A DNA stretch of 64,000 nt, taken from NCBI GenBank assembly GCA_026392455.1, contig JAPLCB010000011.1, positions 62,001 to 126,000 of the forward strand, given 5' to 3'. The notes under the pieces are model-generated. The model ran no database searches and had not been told where the DNA came from. It saw only the letters and a program-made list of their open reading frames with translations. Shown piece by piece: positions 46,077-54,249 of the stretch. This DNA comes from Propionibacteriales bacterium (GTDB taxonomy: Bacteria > Actinomycetota > Actinomycetes > Propionibacteriales > Nocardioidaceae). Every line of letters starts with the position of its first letter. Positions within the stretch are counted from its first letter, which is position 1. The translations under genes and the position numbers were made by a program.

Positions 46077-47444
46077 CTAGAGCGACCGGACCACCGCGTC
46101 GACCAGACCGACCGCCCCGCACAGTCCGAGCACGCGCAGCGGCCCCCACCCGCGGATCAGGGTGATCAGCAGGGCCACCGCGGTCAGCACCACCGCGAAC
46201 GGGTCCCAGCTCGCGAGCACCGGGAGGTCGAACCGGAACGGCCCGCTCTCGATCCGCCGGGTCTCGTCGAAGAGCGCGTGCAGGGCGAAGAAGAGCGCGA
46301 GGTTGGCGATCACCCCGACCACGGCAGCGGTGATCCCGTTCAGCGCCGCGGTCAGCGGCCGGTTGCTGCGCAGCCGCTCGACGTAGGGGGCCCCGAGCAG
46401 CACGAACAGGAAGCACGGTACGAAGGTCACCCAGGTCACCAGCAGTGAGGCGAGCACGGCCGCGACCCAGGGGTCGAACGAGCCGGGCTGCCGGTAGGCC
46501 CCCACGAACGCGACGAACTGGACCACCATCACCAGCGGCCCCGGAGTGGTCTCGGCGAGGGCGAGGCCCCGGACCATCTCGCCGGGAGCGAGCCAGCCGT
46601 AGACGTGCACGGCCTGCTGAGCGACGTACGCGAGCACCGCGTAGGCGCCGCCGAAGGTGATCACCGCGGTGCCGGAGAAGAACAATCCCTGGTCGAGGAA
46701 GACGTCGGTCGAGCTGACCAGGAGCGCGAAGGCCCCGACCGGGGCGAACCAGAGCCCCAGGCCGACCACGAGCAGCTTCGCCGTACGTCGGCGCGACGGG
46801 CGGTCGTGGTGCAGGACGTCGTCGCTGATCAGCGGTTCCGGCCCGGGCGTGGGGTCGTGGCCCGAGGACTCCTGCAACGCCGGGAACCGTCGGCTCAGCA
46901 GCCACCCCGCGACACCGGCGACAACGATCACCGCCGGGAACGGGACCGCGAAGACGGACAGGGCGACGAACGCGAGGACCGCCAGGGCGATCTGGACCGG
47001 ATGGGTCAGCGCCCGCGACCCGACCCGCCGCACCGCCTGCAGCACGATCGCGATCACCGCCGGAGCGAGCCCGGCGAACAGCGAGGTGACCACGGTGGTC
47101 TCGCCGAAGCGGACGTAGACCGCGGAGAGCACCAGCAGGGCCAGCACCCCGGGCAGCACGAAGAGGCCGCCGGCGATCAGCCCGCCCCGGGTCCCGTTGA
47201 GCAACCAGCCCGTGTAGATCGCGAGCTGCTGGGCCTCCGGGCCCGGGAGCACCATGCAGTAGTTCAGCGCGTGCAGGAACCGCTTCTGGCCGATCCACCG
47301 CTTCTCGTCGACGAGCTTGTGCTGCATCACCGCAATCTGGCCGGCCGGGCCGCCGAAGGTCTGCAACGAGATCGAGACCCATGCCCGGGTCGCCTCACCG
47401 AGCGGGATCACGTCAGCGCGCTGCAGCGGCTCGGACGGGGGCAC
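46077..47444 (-). CDS. chrA: Chromate transporter, two-domain form
   Basis: 455 residues with about ten to twelve membrane helices in two homologous halves, the long-chain CHR form. The N-terminal half has TFGGPAGQIAVMQ and LPGPEAQQLAIYTGW; the C-terminal half has ITFGGAYAVLAYV and ETTPGPLVMVVQFVAF. These paired GGP/PGP motifs are diagnostic. It exports chromate in coupling with the proton motive force. GTG start. A strong palindrome about 55 bases upstream is the likely operator; no regulator gene is adjacent. Confidence 0.93.
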   Translation of the reverse strand: MPPSEPLQRADVIPLGEATRAWVSISLQTFGGPAGQIAVMQHKLVDEKRWIGQKRFLHALNYCMVLPGPEAQQLAIYTGWLLNGTRGGLIAGGLFVLPGVLALLVLSAVYVRFGETTVVTSLFAGLAPAVIAIVLQAVRRVGSRALTHPVQIALAVLAFVALSVFAVPFPAVIVVAGVAGWLLSRRFPALQESSGHDPTPGPEPLISDDVLHHDRPSRRRTAKLLVVGLGLWFAPVGAFALLVSSTDVFLDQGLFFSGTAVITFGGAYAVLAYVAQQAVHVYGWLAPGEMVRGLALAETTPGPLVMVVQFVAFVGAYRQPGSFDPWVAAVLASLLVTWVTFVPCFLFVLLGAPYVERLRSNRPLTAALNGITAAVVGVIANLALFFALHALFDETRRIESGPFRFDLPVLASWDPFAVVLTAVALLITLIRGWGPLRVLGLCGAVGLVDAVVRSL

Positions 47445-47494
47445 ACCTCATCCAACCACTGCCGATGCGCGACTTCGGGTCTGGTCCCAGAACC

Positions 47495-47526
47495 CTACTT
47501 ACGGTAATTGTCAGTACCGTAAATAG
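47495..47526. promoter_or_regulatory. Palindromic operator candidate upstream of chrA
   Basis: TTACGGTA (47499-47506) and TACCGTAA (47515-47522) are exact inverted repeats with an 8-base spacer. Outer CTA/TAG bases extend the arms to 12 with one mismatch. It is AT-rich in a GC-rich gap and lies between chrA and the kinase gene, 51 bases before the chrA start. A dimeric repressor site overlapping the chrA promoter is the likely reading. Confidence 0.55.
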
Positions 47527-47719
47527 GTCTCCCCCGAGGCTGCCCGGACCAGAGACGCTCGTACTGGTTCAGCGCCGCGGACCCGCACTTCGTCACACCT
47601 CGGCCAGGTGGGCTTCGTCTCGCTCGCGCCTGGTTTGGTGACCTCGGCCTGCGGGTACCCATGCACCTGGGCCTGCAGCAGGTCGTTCTCGGGCACCACG
47701 TCCAGCAAAGGAACCACCC

Positions 47720-48850
47720 ATGACCATCGGCCTCGACGACCGCTACGTCCTCGGCCCCGTCGTGGGCCGCGGCGGGATGGCCGAGGTCCACCGCGCGACC
47801 GATCGTGTCCTGGAGCGCGAGGTCGCGGTGAAGATGCTCCGGTCCACGACCACCGACGAGAGCGCCCGGGCCCGGTTCGCGGCCGAGGCAAGAACCGTGG
47901 CCGCTCTGAACCACCCGGGCGTGGTGACCCTGCTCGACGCCGGGATCCACGATGAGCACCCCTACCTGGTGATGGAGCTCGTCGACGGCCCGACCCTCGG
48001 CGAGCGCCTGCGCACCCAAGGACCGCTGACCGCGAGCGAGGCCCGCGACCTGGGAGCACAGCTTGCCGACGCGCTCGCCTGCGCCCACGACCAGGGGGTG
48101 ATCCACCGGGACGTGAAGCCGGGGAACATCCTGCTCGCCGCCCGGGGACGGGTGGTGCTCACCGACTTCGGGATCGCCCGGTTGGTGGCCGACACCTCAG
48201 CGCACACGCAGACCGGCGAGGTGATCGGATCGCCGGCGTACCTGTCGCCCGAGCAGGTCAACGGCTCCGGCGTCACCACCGCGGTCGACGTCTACGCGCT
48301 GGGGCTGGTGCTCCTGGAGTCGCTCACCAACGTGCGGGCCTACCCCGGGACCCCGGTCGAGGCCGCGCTGGCCCGGCTCGCGACCCCGCCGTCGATCCCG
48401 GAGACGGTCGAACCCGCGCTGGCCGACCTGCTGCGCCGGATGACTGCCCTGGACCCTGCGGACCGCCCGAGCGCGGCAGCAGCCGCGACCGCCCTGCGCG
48501 CCACCGGCACCAGCGGGACCGAGGACGCCGCGACGGCAACAGCGGTCCTGGACCTCCCGCCTGCTCGGCGCCGCTCCCGACTGCTCCCGATCCTCGCTGC
48601 CGCCGTCCTGGTCGGGGCCCTGGCGATCGCGGCAGCCACCTTCTCGGGCTCCGGTCCCGCGAGCTCGAGCGCCGTGCCCGCCCCCGTCGCCGAGACACCG
48701 ACGTCCGCACCCACCCCCACCGCAACCCCGACGCGTCGCCCGACCGCGTCCCCGGTCACCACCCGCGCGACGGCCACGGCGAAGGCAGCCAAGGCTGCTC
48801 CGGGCGGGAAGAAGCCCCCGGCCAAGGGCAAGGGCCACCGCAGGAAGTAG
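47720..48850 (+). CDS. Transmembrane serine/threonine protein kinase
   Basis: 376 residues. The kinase domain (about 1-265) has the Gly-rich loop VVGRGGMAEVHRA, the ATP Lys in VAVKMLR, the catalytic loop IHRDVKPGNIL, DFGIARL and GSPAYLSPEQ. It is followed by a single membrane helix (LLPILAAAVLVGALAIAAATF) and an extracellular Thr/Pro-rich tail ending in a Lys-rich segment (GGKKPPAKGKGHRRK). No PASTA repeats, so not a PknB-type cell-wall sensor. Ribosome site AAAGGAA. Targets unknown. Confidence 0.93.
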   Translation: MTIGLDDRYVLGPVVGRGGMAEVHRATDRVLEREVAVKMLRSTTTDESARARFAAEARTVAALNHPGVVTLLDAGIHDEHPYLVMELVDGPTLGERLRTQGPLTASEARDLGAQLADALACAHDQGVIHRDVKPGNILLAARGRVVLTDFGIARLVADTSAHTQTGEVIGSPAYLSPEQVNGSGVTTAVDVYALGLVLLESLTNVRAYPGTPVEAALARLATPPSIPETVEPALADLLRRMTALDPADRPSAAAAATALRATGTSGTEDAATATAVLDLPPARRRSRLLPILAAAVLVGALAIAAATFSGSGPASSSAVPAPVAETPTSAPTPTATPTRRPTASPVTTRATATAKAAKAAPGGKKPPAKGKGHRRK

Positions 48851-48892
48851 CCCCCGTGCGGGCAGACTGGCTCCCCTGAGCAAGGAGCCGCC

Positions 48893-49759
48893 ATGCCCGA
48901 GGACCGTCCCCGCGTCCTGTTCGTCACCGACCTGACCTACCAGGCCCGGGGGCGCCGCTACTGCGACGAGGACATCGCACTGTCGGACCGCCTGCGCGCG
49001 GACTTCGAGATCGCGCTGTGCCACCCGGCGGACGCGGCCTCCCTGATGGGCTCGTTCGACGTCGTGCTGATCCGCAACAGCGGCCCGGTGATCCACTACC
49101 GCGCGGTGTACGACGAGTTCCGTCGCCAGGCCTCCGCGACCGGGGTCCGGGTGCTCAGCGAGCTGCGCGGCAAGGCCGACATGGCCGGCAAAACGTACCT
49201 GCTCGAGCTGTACGCCGCGGGCTATCCGGTGATCCCGACGGCCGACAGTCTCACCGGCTCCCACGCCTTGCCGAGGGCCGAGGAGTACGTCGCCAAACCC
49301 GTCTTCGGGGCCGACTCGGTCGGTCTGCGGCTCGTCGGTGCCGCCGACCTCGACGGGCTCGACTACAGCGACCTGCTGGTCCAGCCACGGATCGACTTCG
49401 TGCACGAGATCTCCTTCTACTTCGTGGACCGGACCTTCCAGTACGCCCTGCACGCCCCCGACCCGGCGCAGCGCTGGGCGCTCGCGCCGTACGAGACCAC
49501 CGGCGAGGACCGGGCGTTCGCGCAGCGGTTCGTCGACTGGAACGACCTGGACCACGGGATCCAGCGGGTCGACGCCTGCCGGACCCGGACCGGCGAGCTC
49601 CTGCTCGTCGAGCTCGAGGACCTGAACCCCTACCTGTCCCTGGACCTGGTCGACGCCGGCACCCGGGACCGGTTCGTGGGCGCGTTGACCGCCTCGCTCC
49701 GCACCCTGGCGTCGACGCCTTGGTTCAATGGGGACCGCCCACCCCGAACACCCGCCTGA
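48893..49759 (+). CDS. ATP-grasp-like protein, hypothetical
   Basis: 288 residues, soluble. The order of motifs fits an ATP-grasp ligase: an N-terminal Rossmann-like half (RVLFVTDLTYQARGRRY, FDVVLIRNSGPVIHY), a central ATP-binding region with EYVAKPVFGADSVGL, LLVQPRIDF, and a C-terminal ELLLVELEDLNPYLS that would hold metal ligands. The substrate is unknown. AAGGAG precedes the ATG. Its end overlaps or abuts the PPOX-type gene, so they may be co-translated. Confidence 0.7.
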   Translation: MPEDRPRVLFVTDLTYQARGRRYCDEDIALSDRLRADFEIALCHPADAASLMGSFDVVLIRNSGPVIHYRAVYDEFRRQASATGVRVLSELRGKADMAGKTYLLELYAAGYPVIPTADSLTGSHALPRAEEYVAKPVFGADSVGLRLVGAADLDGLDYSDLLVQPRIDFVHEISFYFVDRTFQYALHAPDPAQRWALAPYETTGEDRAFAQRFVDWNDLDHGIQRVDACRTRTGELLLVELEDLNPYLSLDLVDAGTRDRFVGALTASLRTLASTPWFNGDRPPRTPA

Positions 49760-50270
49760 CGAGGAGCACGCCATCGGTACCAACCAGCGGTCCCAGGTCG
49801 AGATGACCCCCGACGAGATCACCGCCTTCCTGGAGTCCAAGCGCACCGCGAACCTGATCACCCTGGGCGCGACCGGCCACCCGCACGCCGTGGCCATGTG
49901 GTTCGCACTGATCGACGGTGTGATCTGGTTCGAGACCAAGGCGAAGGCGCAGAAGGCACTGAACATCGGTCGCGATCCCCGGGTCACCGTGCTGCTCGAG
50001 GACGGTCTGACCTACGACACCCTGCGCGGGGTCTCCCTGGAGGGCAACGCCTACGTCGTCGACGACCCGGACGCCCTGTGGGCCGTCGGCGTCAGCGTCT
50101 GGGAGCGCTACAACGGTGAGTACTCCGAGGAGGTCAAGCCGCTGGTGGAGTTCATGCTCCACAAGCGCGTCGCGGTCCGGTTCGACGTCACCCGCACCCG
50201 CTCCTGGGACCACCGCAAGCTCGGCCTCGACCCGATCCCGCTCGGCGGTACCACCGCCCCCGGGGTCTAG
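49728..50270 (+). CDS. Pyridoxamine-5'-phosphate-oxidase-like (PPOX/F420) protein
   Basis: 180 residues as drawn. It has the split-barrel flavin/F420 fold: NLITLGATGHPHAVAMWF, VIWFETKAKAQKALNIGRDPRV, and a C-terminal RVAVRFDVTRTRSWDHRKL. Members reduce or oxidise small substrates with FMN or F420. The ATG at 49728 has no ribosome site. A strong GAGGAG at 49761 lies six bases before an in-frame ATC (49773), where sequence resembling homologue N-termini (GTNQRSQVEMT) begins. The true start may be ATC; 49803 (ATG) is another option. Confidence 0.82.
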   Translation: MGTAHPEHPPDEEHAIGTNQRSQVEMTPDEITAFLESKRTANLITLGATGHPHAVAMWFALIDGVIWFETKAKAQKALNIGRDPRVTVLLEDGLTYDTLRGVSLEGNAYVVDDPDALWAVGVSVWERYNGEYSEEVKPLVEFMLHKRVAVRFDVTRTRSWDHRKLGLDPIPLGGTTAPGV

Positions 50271-50281
50271 GAGCAGGCTGA

Positions 50282-50287
50282 CAGAAT
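50282..50287 (+). promoter_or_regulatory. Candidate leaderless -10 box for the HxHP lipoprotein
   Basis: CAGAAT, six bases before the ATG at 50294, a variant of the TANNNT pattern seen elsewhere here. Confidence 0.45.
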
Positions 50288-50293
50288 GTCCCC

Positions 50294-51133
50294 ATGCGTC
50301 GACGTTTCCTGCCCTGGCTGCTGGTCGGCGTCCTGGTCGGAGTCCTGGCCGGTTGCGGCGAGGACGCGAAACCGGTCGCGGCCGAGTCCGTCCCGCACTC
50401 GCACACCGGTCTGCCGGCAGGAGACGGGACCCGGGCGTCGTACGTCGGGTACACCCTGGCGGACGCGACCTTCCCGACGAAGGCCGGCGAGCCGGGCGAC
50501 TACAGCTTCCGGATCAAGGACTTCACCGGCGCAACCGTCACCGACTACGTCACCGACCTCACCCGGGACATGCACGTGTACGTGGTCAGCACCGACCTGG
50601 CGGTCTACCGGCACGTGCACCCGACGATGGCCGCGGACGGCACCTGGACCGGCAGCCTGACCGTCCCTCGCGACGGCACCTACCGGCTGATCACGGAGTT
50701 CATCGCACGCCGCGACGCCGACACCAGTGAGCAGCTCGTGCTCGGCGTCGAGCGCACCGTCGGGAAGCCGGGCGTGGCGGTGCCCGTCCCGGCAGCGTCC
50801 CGGACGACCACGGACGACGGCGTGACCCTGGACGTGGTGGTCGACCCGACGGTCGGCAAGGACCGCCAGATGGAGCTCGGCCTCAGCCGGGACGGCGAGC
50901 CGGCGTCGCTGGGAACCTACCTCGGGGTCTACGCACACATCTCGGCCTTCAACGTGGAGACCGGGGCCCTGGTCCACATGCATCCGCTCGGCACTCCCGA
51001 GACCGTCGACCAGAGGTCGGTGCTGAGCTTCCACAGCGGCTTCACGGTCGCCGGTGAGTACCGGATGTTCGTGCAGACCCGGATCTCCGGGATGGTGCGG
51101 ACCGTCCCGATCACGGTCAACGTCACGGGCTAG
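50294..51133 (+). CDS. Lipoprotein with paired HxHP motifs, likely copper-related
   Basis: 279 residues with a lipobox (VLAGCGED, Cys about residue 21) after a classical signal. The mature protein has two similar beta-rich halves. The first holds MHVYVVSTDLAVYRHVHPTM; the second YLGVYAHISAFN and LVHMHPLGT. His/Met-rich HxHP motifs on an exported protein suggest a metal site. Its 3' end overlaps the CopC-CopD gene by 11 bp on the opposite strand, so it belongs to a copper island. Copper binding is inferred, not shown. Confidence 0.75.
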   Translation: MRRRFLPWLLVGVLVGVLAGCGEDAKPVAAESVPHSHTGLPAGDGTRASYVGYTLADATFPTKAGEPGDYSFRIKDFTGATVTDYVTDLTRDMHVYVVSTDLAVYRHVHPTMAADGTWTGSLTVPRDGTYRLITEFIARRDADTSEQLVLGVERTVGKPGVAVPVPAASRTTTDDGVTLDVVVDPTVGKDRQMELGLSRDGEPASLGTYLGVYAHISAFNVETGALVHMHPLGTPETVDQRSVLSFHSGFTVAGEYRMFVQTRISGMVRTVPITVNVTG

Positions 51134-52814
51134 CGGCGACCGGCACCTTCACCGAGATCACCGGGTTGTCGAACTCCGACAGCGGGACGCTGACCTGGAA
51201 CGTCCAGGTCCCCGGCGTCGGGATCAGCACCGAAGCCCGGTAGGTCCCGGAGTCGACGTTCGTCACCGCCTGGTCGCCGAGCACCAGCTCCCCGCCGGAG
51301 ACCGAGAGTCCCGGCAGGGAAGCGGGTTCCAACGGGTTGCCGGAGGTGTCCTGGAGCTGGAGGAGCACCGCGTTCCTGCCCACGGTCGCCGGCTGGACGA
51401 CCGCCACCACCCGGACTCCCTGGAGCTGACCGGTGAAGGTCGACGGGTCCAGGGCACCGGGCAGCACCACCGCACCCTGGTCCGGCACCGGCGAGCGGTC
51501 GACCAGGAACCCGGTCAGGCCCAGGACACCGACCAGCAGCACCGCCTCGACCCTGACCGTGCGCTGCATCCGCACCGACGCCGCGCCGCGCTCAGCGAAA
51601 CCGCTGTCGGCGAGGACCGCTGGCATCAACCGGTAGCGGTTCCAGCCAGCGACCGCGGCGACCAGGGCGACGACCCCGATCTTCACCAGCAGCACCCGGC
51701 CGAAGTCCGTCTCGACCAACCCGCCCCACGAGCCGAGGATCCGCCACCCGAGGAGCGAACCGGTCACGGCGACCCCGACCAGCAGCCAGGCCGCCAGCAG
51801 CGAGAACCGTCCGAGTGCCTCCGCAGCGAGGCGGGGACGCTCGGCCAGCTTGCGCAGGCTGACGGCCAGCCCGAGCAGTCCGCCGAACCAGACCGTCCCG
51901 GCAGCGACGTGACTCAGGTCGGCCGCGACCATCAGCCACAGCGGCGGGAAGGCCCGGGTGTGGCCGACGAGAGTCAGTGCGAGCAGAGCCGAGCCGACTC
52001 CTCCCAGCGCGAGGAACCGCAGCGCGCCGGAGCCCTCGGCACGCCGGGCGGCGCCCACGGCGATCCCGGTGCCGAGCACGGCGAGGGTGTAGCCGAGCAG
52101 CTCGGACCCGGTCGGGATCTCGAACGGTTCGTCGCCCACGAGCGCAGAGAAGTCCTGTCCGCGCTGGTACATCGTGGTCAGCACCAGGGTGAGCGCCCCG
52201 GCCACGACGACGACCCAGGCGCACCGAACCGCGAGCTCGAGCAGCCGCGTCCGGACCTGGTCGGTGGCCCGCGCGCGTGGCAGCAGGAGCAGGGCGAAGA
52301 GCACCAGACCACCGGCACCGAGGACGCCGACGTAGGTGACCCCCTGGGCGACTCCCAGCGCGGCCCGCACCCTGGCGGGCGAGGACGCCGGAGCCGCAAC
52401 CACGGCCGCGACCCGCTCGCTGGGAGCACCGATCGAGAACGTCAGCGCCCCGCCGATCGGATGCCCGTCGGAGGAAACCACCCGCCAGGTCACGATGAAC
52501 GTCCCCTCGCCCGGGTCGCCCGGGAGCTCGACGACCAGCCGGGAGTCCTGGGTCCTGGCCTCGGAGTCGAGCTCACGCCCGGAGGCGTCGAACAGGTGCA
52601 CGCTCCCGGACGTCGCCCGGACCGGCTCGTCGAAGGTGAAGGTCACCGCCGACGGTGCGGACGCCAGGACGGCGCCCTCCGCCGGGTCACTGCTGACCAG
52701 GGTCGCGTGCGCGCTGGCCGGGCCGGCGAGGAGCACCAGGCCGACCAGCGCCAGGGCAGCCGCGAGCACGAGTCGACGCAGCGGTCGGCGTCGCGGCTGC
52801 CCTGGGTTCTGCAC
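51123..52814 (-). CDS. CopC-CopD fusion copper protein (YcnJ-like)
   Basis: 563 residues. Signal peptide (LVLAAALALVGLVLLAGPASA), then a CopC domain with the mature N-terminal His (HATLVSSDPAEGAVL) and FDEPVRATSGSVHLF that binds copper outside the cell. Next come about eight membrane helices of CopD (VTYVGVLGAGGLVLFALLLL, LWLMVAADLSHVAAGTVWFGG), and a C-terminal beta-rich extracellular domain of about 120 residues. It takes up or handles copper at the membrane. It starts 3 bp after the end of the ycnI-like gene, so the two form an operon. Confidence 0.9.
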   Translation of the reverse strand: MQNPGQPRRRPLRRLVLAAALALVGLVLLAGPASAHATLVSSDPAEGAVLASAPSAVTFTFDEPVRATSGSVHLFDASGRELDSEARTQDSRLVVELPGDPGEGTFIVTWRVVSSDGHPIGGALTFSIGAPSERVAAVVAAPASSPARVRAALGVAQGVTYVGVLGAGGLVLFALLLLPRARATDQVRTRLLELAVRCAWVVVVAGALTLVLTTMYQRGQDFSALVGDEPFEIPTGSELLGYTLAVLGTGIAVGAARRAEGSGALRFLALGGVGSALLALTLVGHTRAFPPLWLMVAADLSHVAAGTVWFGGLLGLAVSLRKLAERPRLAAEALGRFSLLAAWLLVGVAVTGSLLGWRILGSWGGLVETDFGRVLLVKIGVVALVAAVAGWNRYRLMPAVLADSGFAERGAASVRMQRTVRVEAVLLVGVLGLTGFLVDRSPVPDQGAVVLPGALDPSTFTGQLQGVRVVAVVQPATVGRNAVLLQLQDTSGNPLEPASLPGLSVSGGELVLGDQAVTNVDSGTYRASVLIPTPGTWTFQVSVPLSEFDNPVISVKVPVAASP

Positions 52815-52817
52815 CGA

Positions 52818-53549
52818 TCAGGCCTTGCGGCTCTTGGCCAGCGCCGCGGCCGCGGTCAGCAGACCGACGACACCGACCCCGAGACCGGTGTAGGCCAAGC
52901 CCTTCGAGGCGCCGTCGGACTCGTGTGCGGACTCCGCGACGGAGCCCTCGGCGGCGTGCTCCCCTTCGGCGGCCGGGCTGCTGTCACCGTGCCCGTCGCC
53001 GCTGCCCTCGACCACCGTGAACGACGGGGCCGGGTACTCCGGCTCCTCGGCCCCCTCCTCGACGACCTGGTTCCAGTTCGTCTCGCCCTTGACGCACCTC
53101 TGCAGGGTCGGGAAGACCAGGGTCTTCCCGACCGCGTCCGGCACCTGGAAGGAGAGCTCGAAGGCGTCCCGGTACCCGTCGGGCAGCGGGCTCTTCGCGG
53201 TGTAGACGACGGTGTCGACCCGCTCGGTGACCGCGTTCCCGTGGGCGTCGGTGAGCGGGGTGTCCAGGGTGACGACGTTCTTCTTGACGTCCCACAGAGC
53301 GTTGCGGGTCGGGGTGACCGCGTTCAGCTCGCTCGGGATCTTGATGGTGATGCTGGTGGTGGCCGACCCGTCACAGCCGTGCGGCACGCTGAGCGTGGCG
53401 ACGGCGTAGGAACCGGCCGCGCCCTCGGTCGGCGAGATCCCGACGTGGGCCAGCGCGGGCCCGGCTGCGAGCACGGTGACGCCGACGACGGTGGCACCGA
53501 CAGCGGCGGGGAGCGCGAACGAGCGCGCGAAGGTACGACGAACAGACAT
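52818..53549 (-). CDS. YcnI-like (DUF1775) copper-binding protein
   Basis: 243 residues. Sec signal (SFALPAAVGATVVGVTVLAAGPALA), then mature AHVGISPTEGAAGSY, whose N-terminal His forms the copper brace in YcnI proteins. Family segments include VPHGCDGSATTSITIKIPSE and ELSFQVPDAVGKTLVFPTLQRC. A His/Ser/Glu-rich linker (GDGHGDSSPAAEGEHA) and one C-terminal membrane helix (LGVGVVGLLTAAAALA) anchor it. The ATG at 53549 has CAGGAG eight bases before it; an upstream in-frame start adds non-signal sequence. Confidence 0.9.
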   Translation of the reverse strand: MSVRRTFARSFALPAAVGATVVGVTVLAAGPALAHVGISPTEGAAGSYAVATLSVPHGCDGSATTSITIKIPSELNAVTPTRNALWDVKKNVVTLDTPLTDAHGNAVTERVDTVVYTAKSPLPDGYRDAFELSFQVPDAVGKTLVFPTLQRCVKGETNWNQVVEEGAEEPEYPAPSFTVVEGSGDGHGDSSPAAEGEHAAEGSVAESAHESDGASKGLAYTGLGVGVVGLLTAAAALAKSRKA

Positions 53550-53628
53550 GCTGATGACTCCTGGTGTGATCAGAGGGTAGGTGTGCGCAGACCGCAACGC
53601 CCGACCCCGCCGAGCTCAGCCGATCGGG

Positions 53629-54216
53629 TCAGTACGTCGCGGGAAGCAGCACCGGCGGACCGCGACGCGGGGAGACCCCCAGGAGGACCACGCGCGCCAG
53701 GCGCACCCGGCGGGCTGCCGCGCGCGCGGTACGGCGCACGGTGAGGTCCAGCGGAGCAGGGTCGATCGAGCGCCAGCAACCGACGACGGCCGCGACCACG
53801 CGCTCCTGGAGCAGCAGCAGGATCGCGGTGACCAGCGCGGTGCTCAGGTGGGCCCAGAACATCATCGGGGTCACCCCCAGCAGCCCGTCCGGGGCCACCG
53901 CCGGCATCGCCTGCATCGCGTGCATCGCGCCGTGGTGGGCCTCCGGGGCGGTGTCAAGTGCGGCGTGCAGACCGACCTGCGCCGCCAGGACCAGCGGGAC
54001 GACGGCGCCGACGTGCAGGAGGCGCCCGATCGTGGCCGAGCAGCAGCAGAAGACGACCGACGCGAAGGCGAACAGGAAGCCCGCTCCGGGCGGGTGGCCG
54101 CCGGCCACCACGTGGGCCAGCGAAGCGGCCGCCGTGATCTCGGCGGTCGCCAGCAGGCTGCGCTGGGCGACCTGCGCCCGCTGCCCACCTGCCCCTGGCC
54201 GAGTCACGGGCACCAT
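53629..54216 (-). CDS. His/Met-rich membrane protein of the copper island, hypothetical
   Basis: 195 residues with about five hydrophobic helices, including FAFASVVFCCCSATIGRLL with three adjacent cysteines. A loop EAHHGAMHAMQAMPAV is rich in His and Met, plausible for copper(I/II). Met residues also cluster in GVTPMMFWAHL. It is the first gene upstream of ycnI and copC-copD on the same strand (79 bp gap). The start is uncertain: a GTG nine bases later is better spaced from GAGAAG. Not in a named family I recognise. A role in copper uptake or tolerance is inference. Confidence 0.6.
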   Translation of the reverse strand: MVPVTRPGAGGQRAQVAQRSLLATAEITAAASLAHVVAGGHPPGAGFLFAFASVVFCCCSATIGRLLHVGAVVPLVLAAQVGLHAALDTAPEAHHGAMHAMQAMPAVAPDGLLGVTPMMFWAHLSTALVTAILLLLQERVVAAVVGCWRSIDPAPLDLTVRRTARAAARRVRLARVVLLGVSPRRGPPVLLPATY

Positions 54217-54237
54217 CTTCTCAAACGACCGGGCCGC

Positions 54238-54243
54238 TACCCT
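54238..54243 (+). promoter_or_regulatory. Candidate leaderless -10 box for the GH2 gene
   Basis: TACCCT, six bases before the GTG at 54250. Confidence 0.5.
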
Positions 54244-54249
54244 GCCGGG

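Noticed and set aside
51054-53744. Long plus-strand open frame opposite copC-copD and ycnI
   Set aside because: The translation is repetitive and charged with no family features; the minus-strand proteins have signals, membrane helices and copper motifs.
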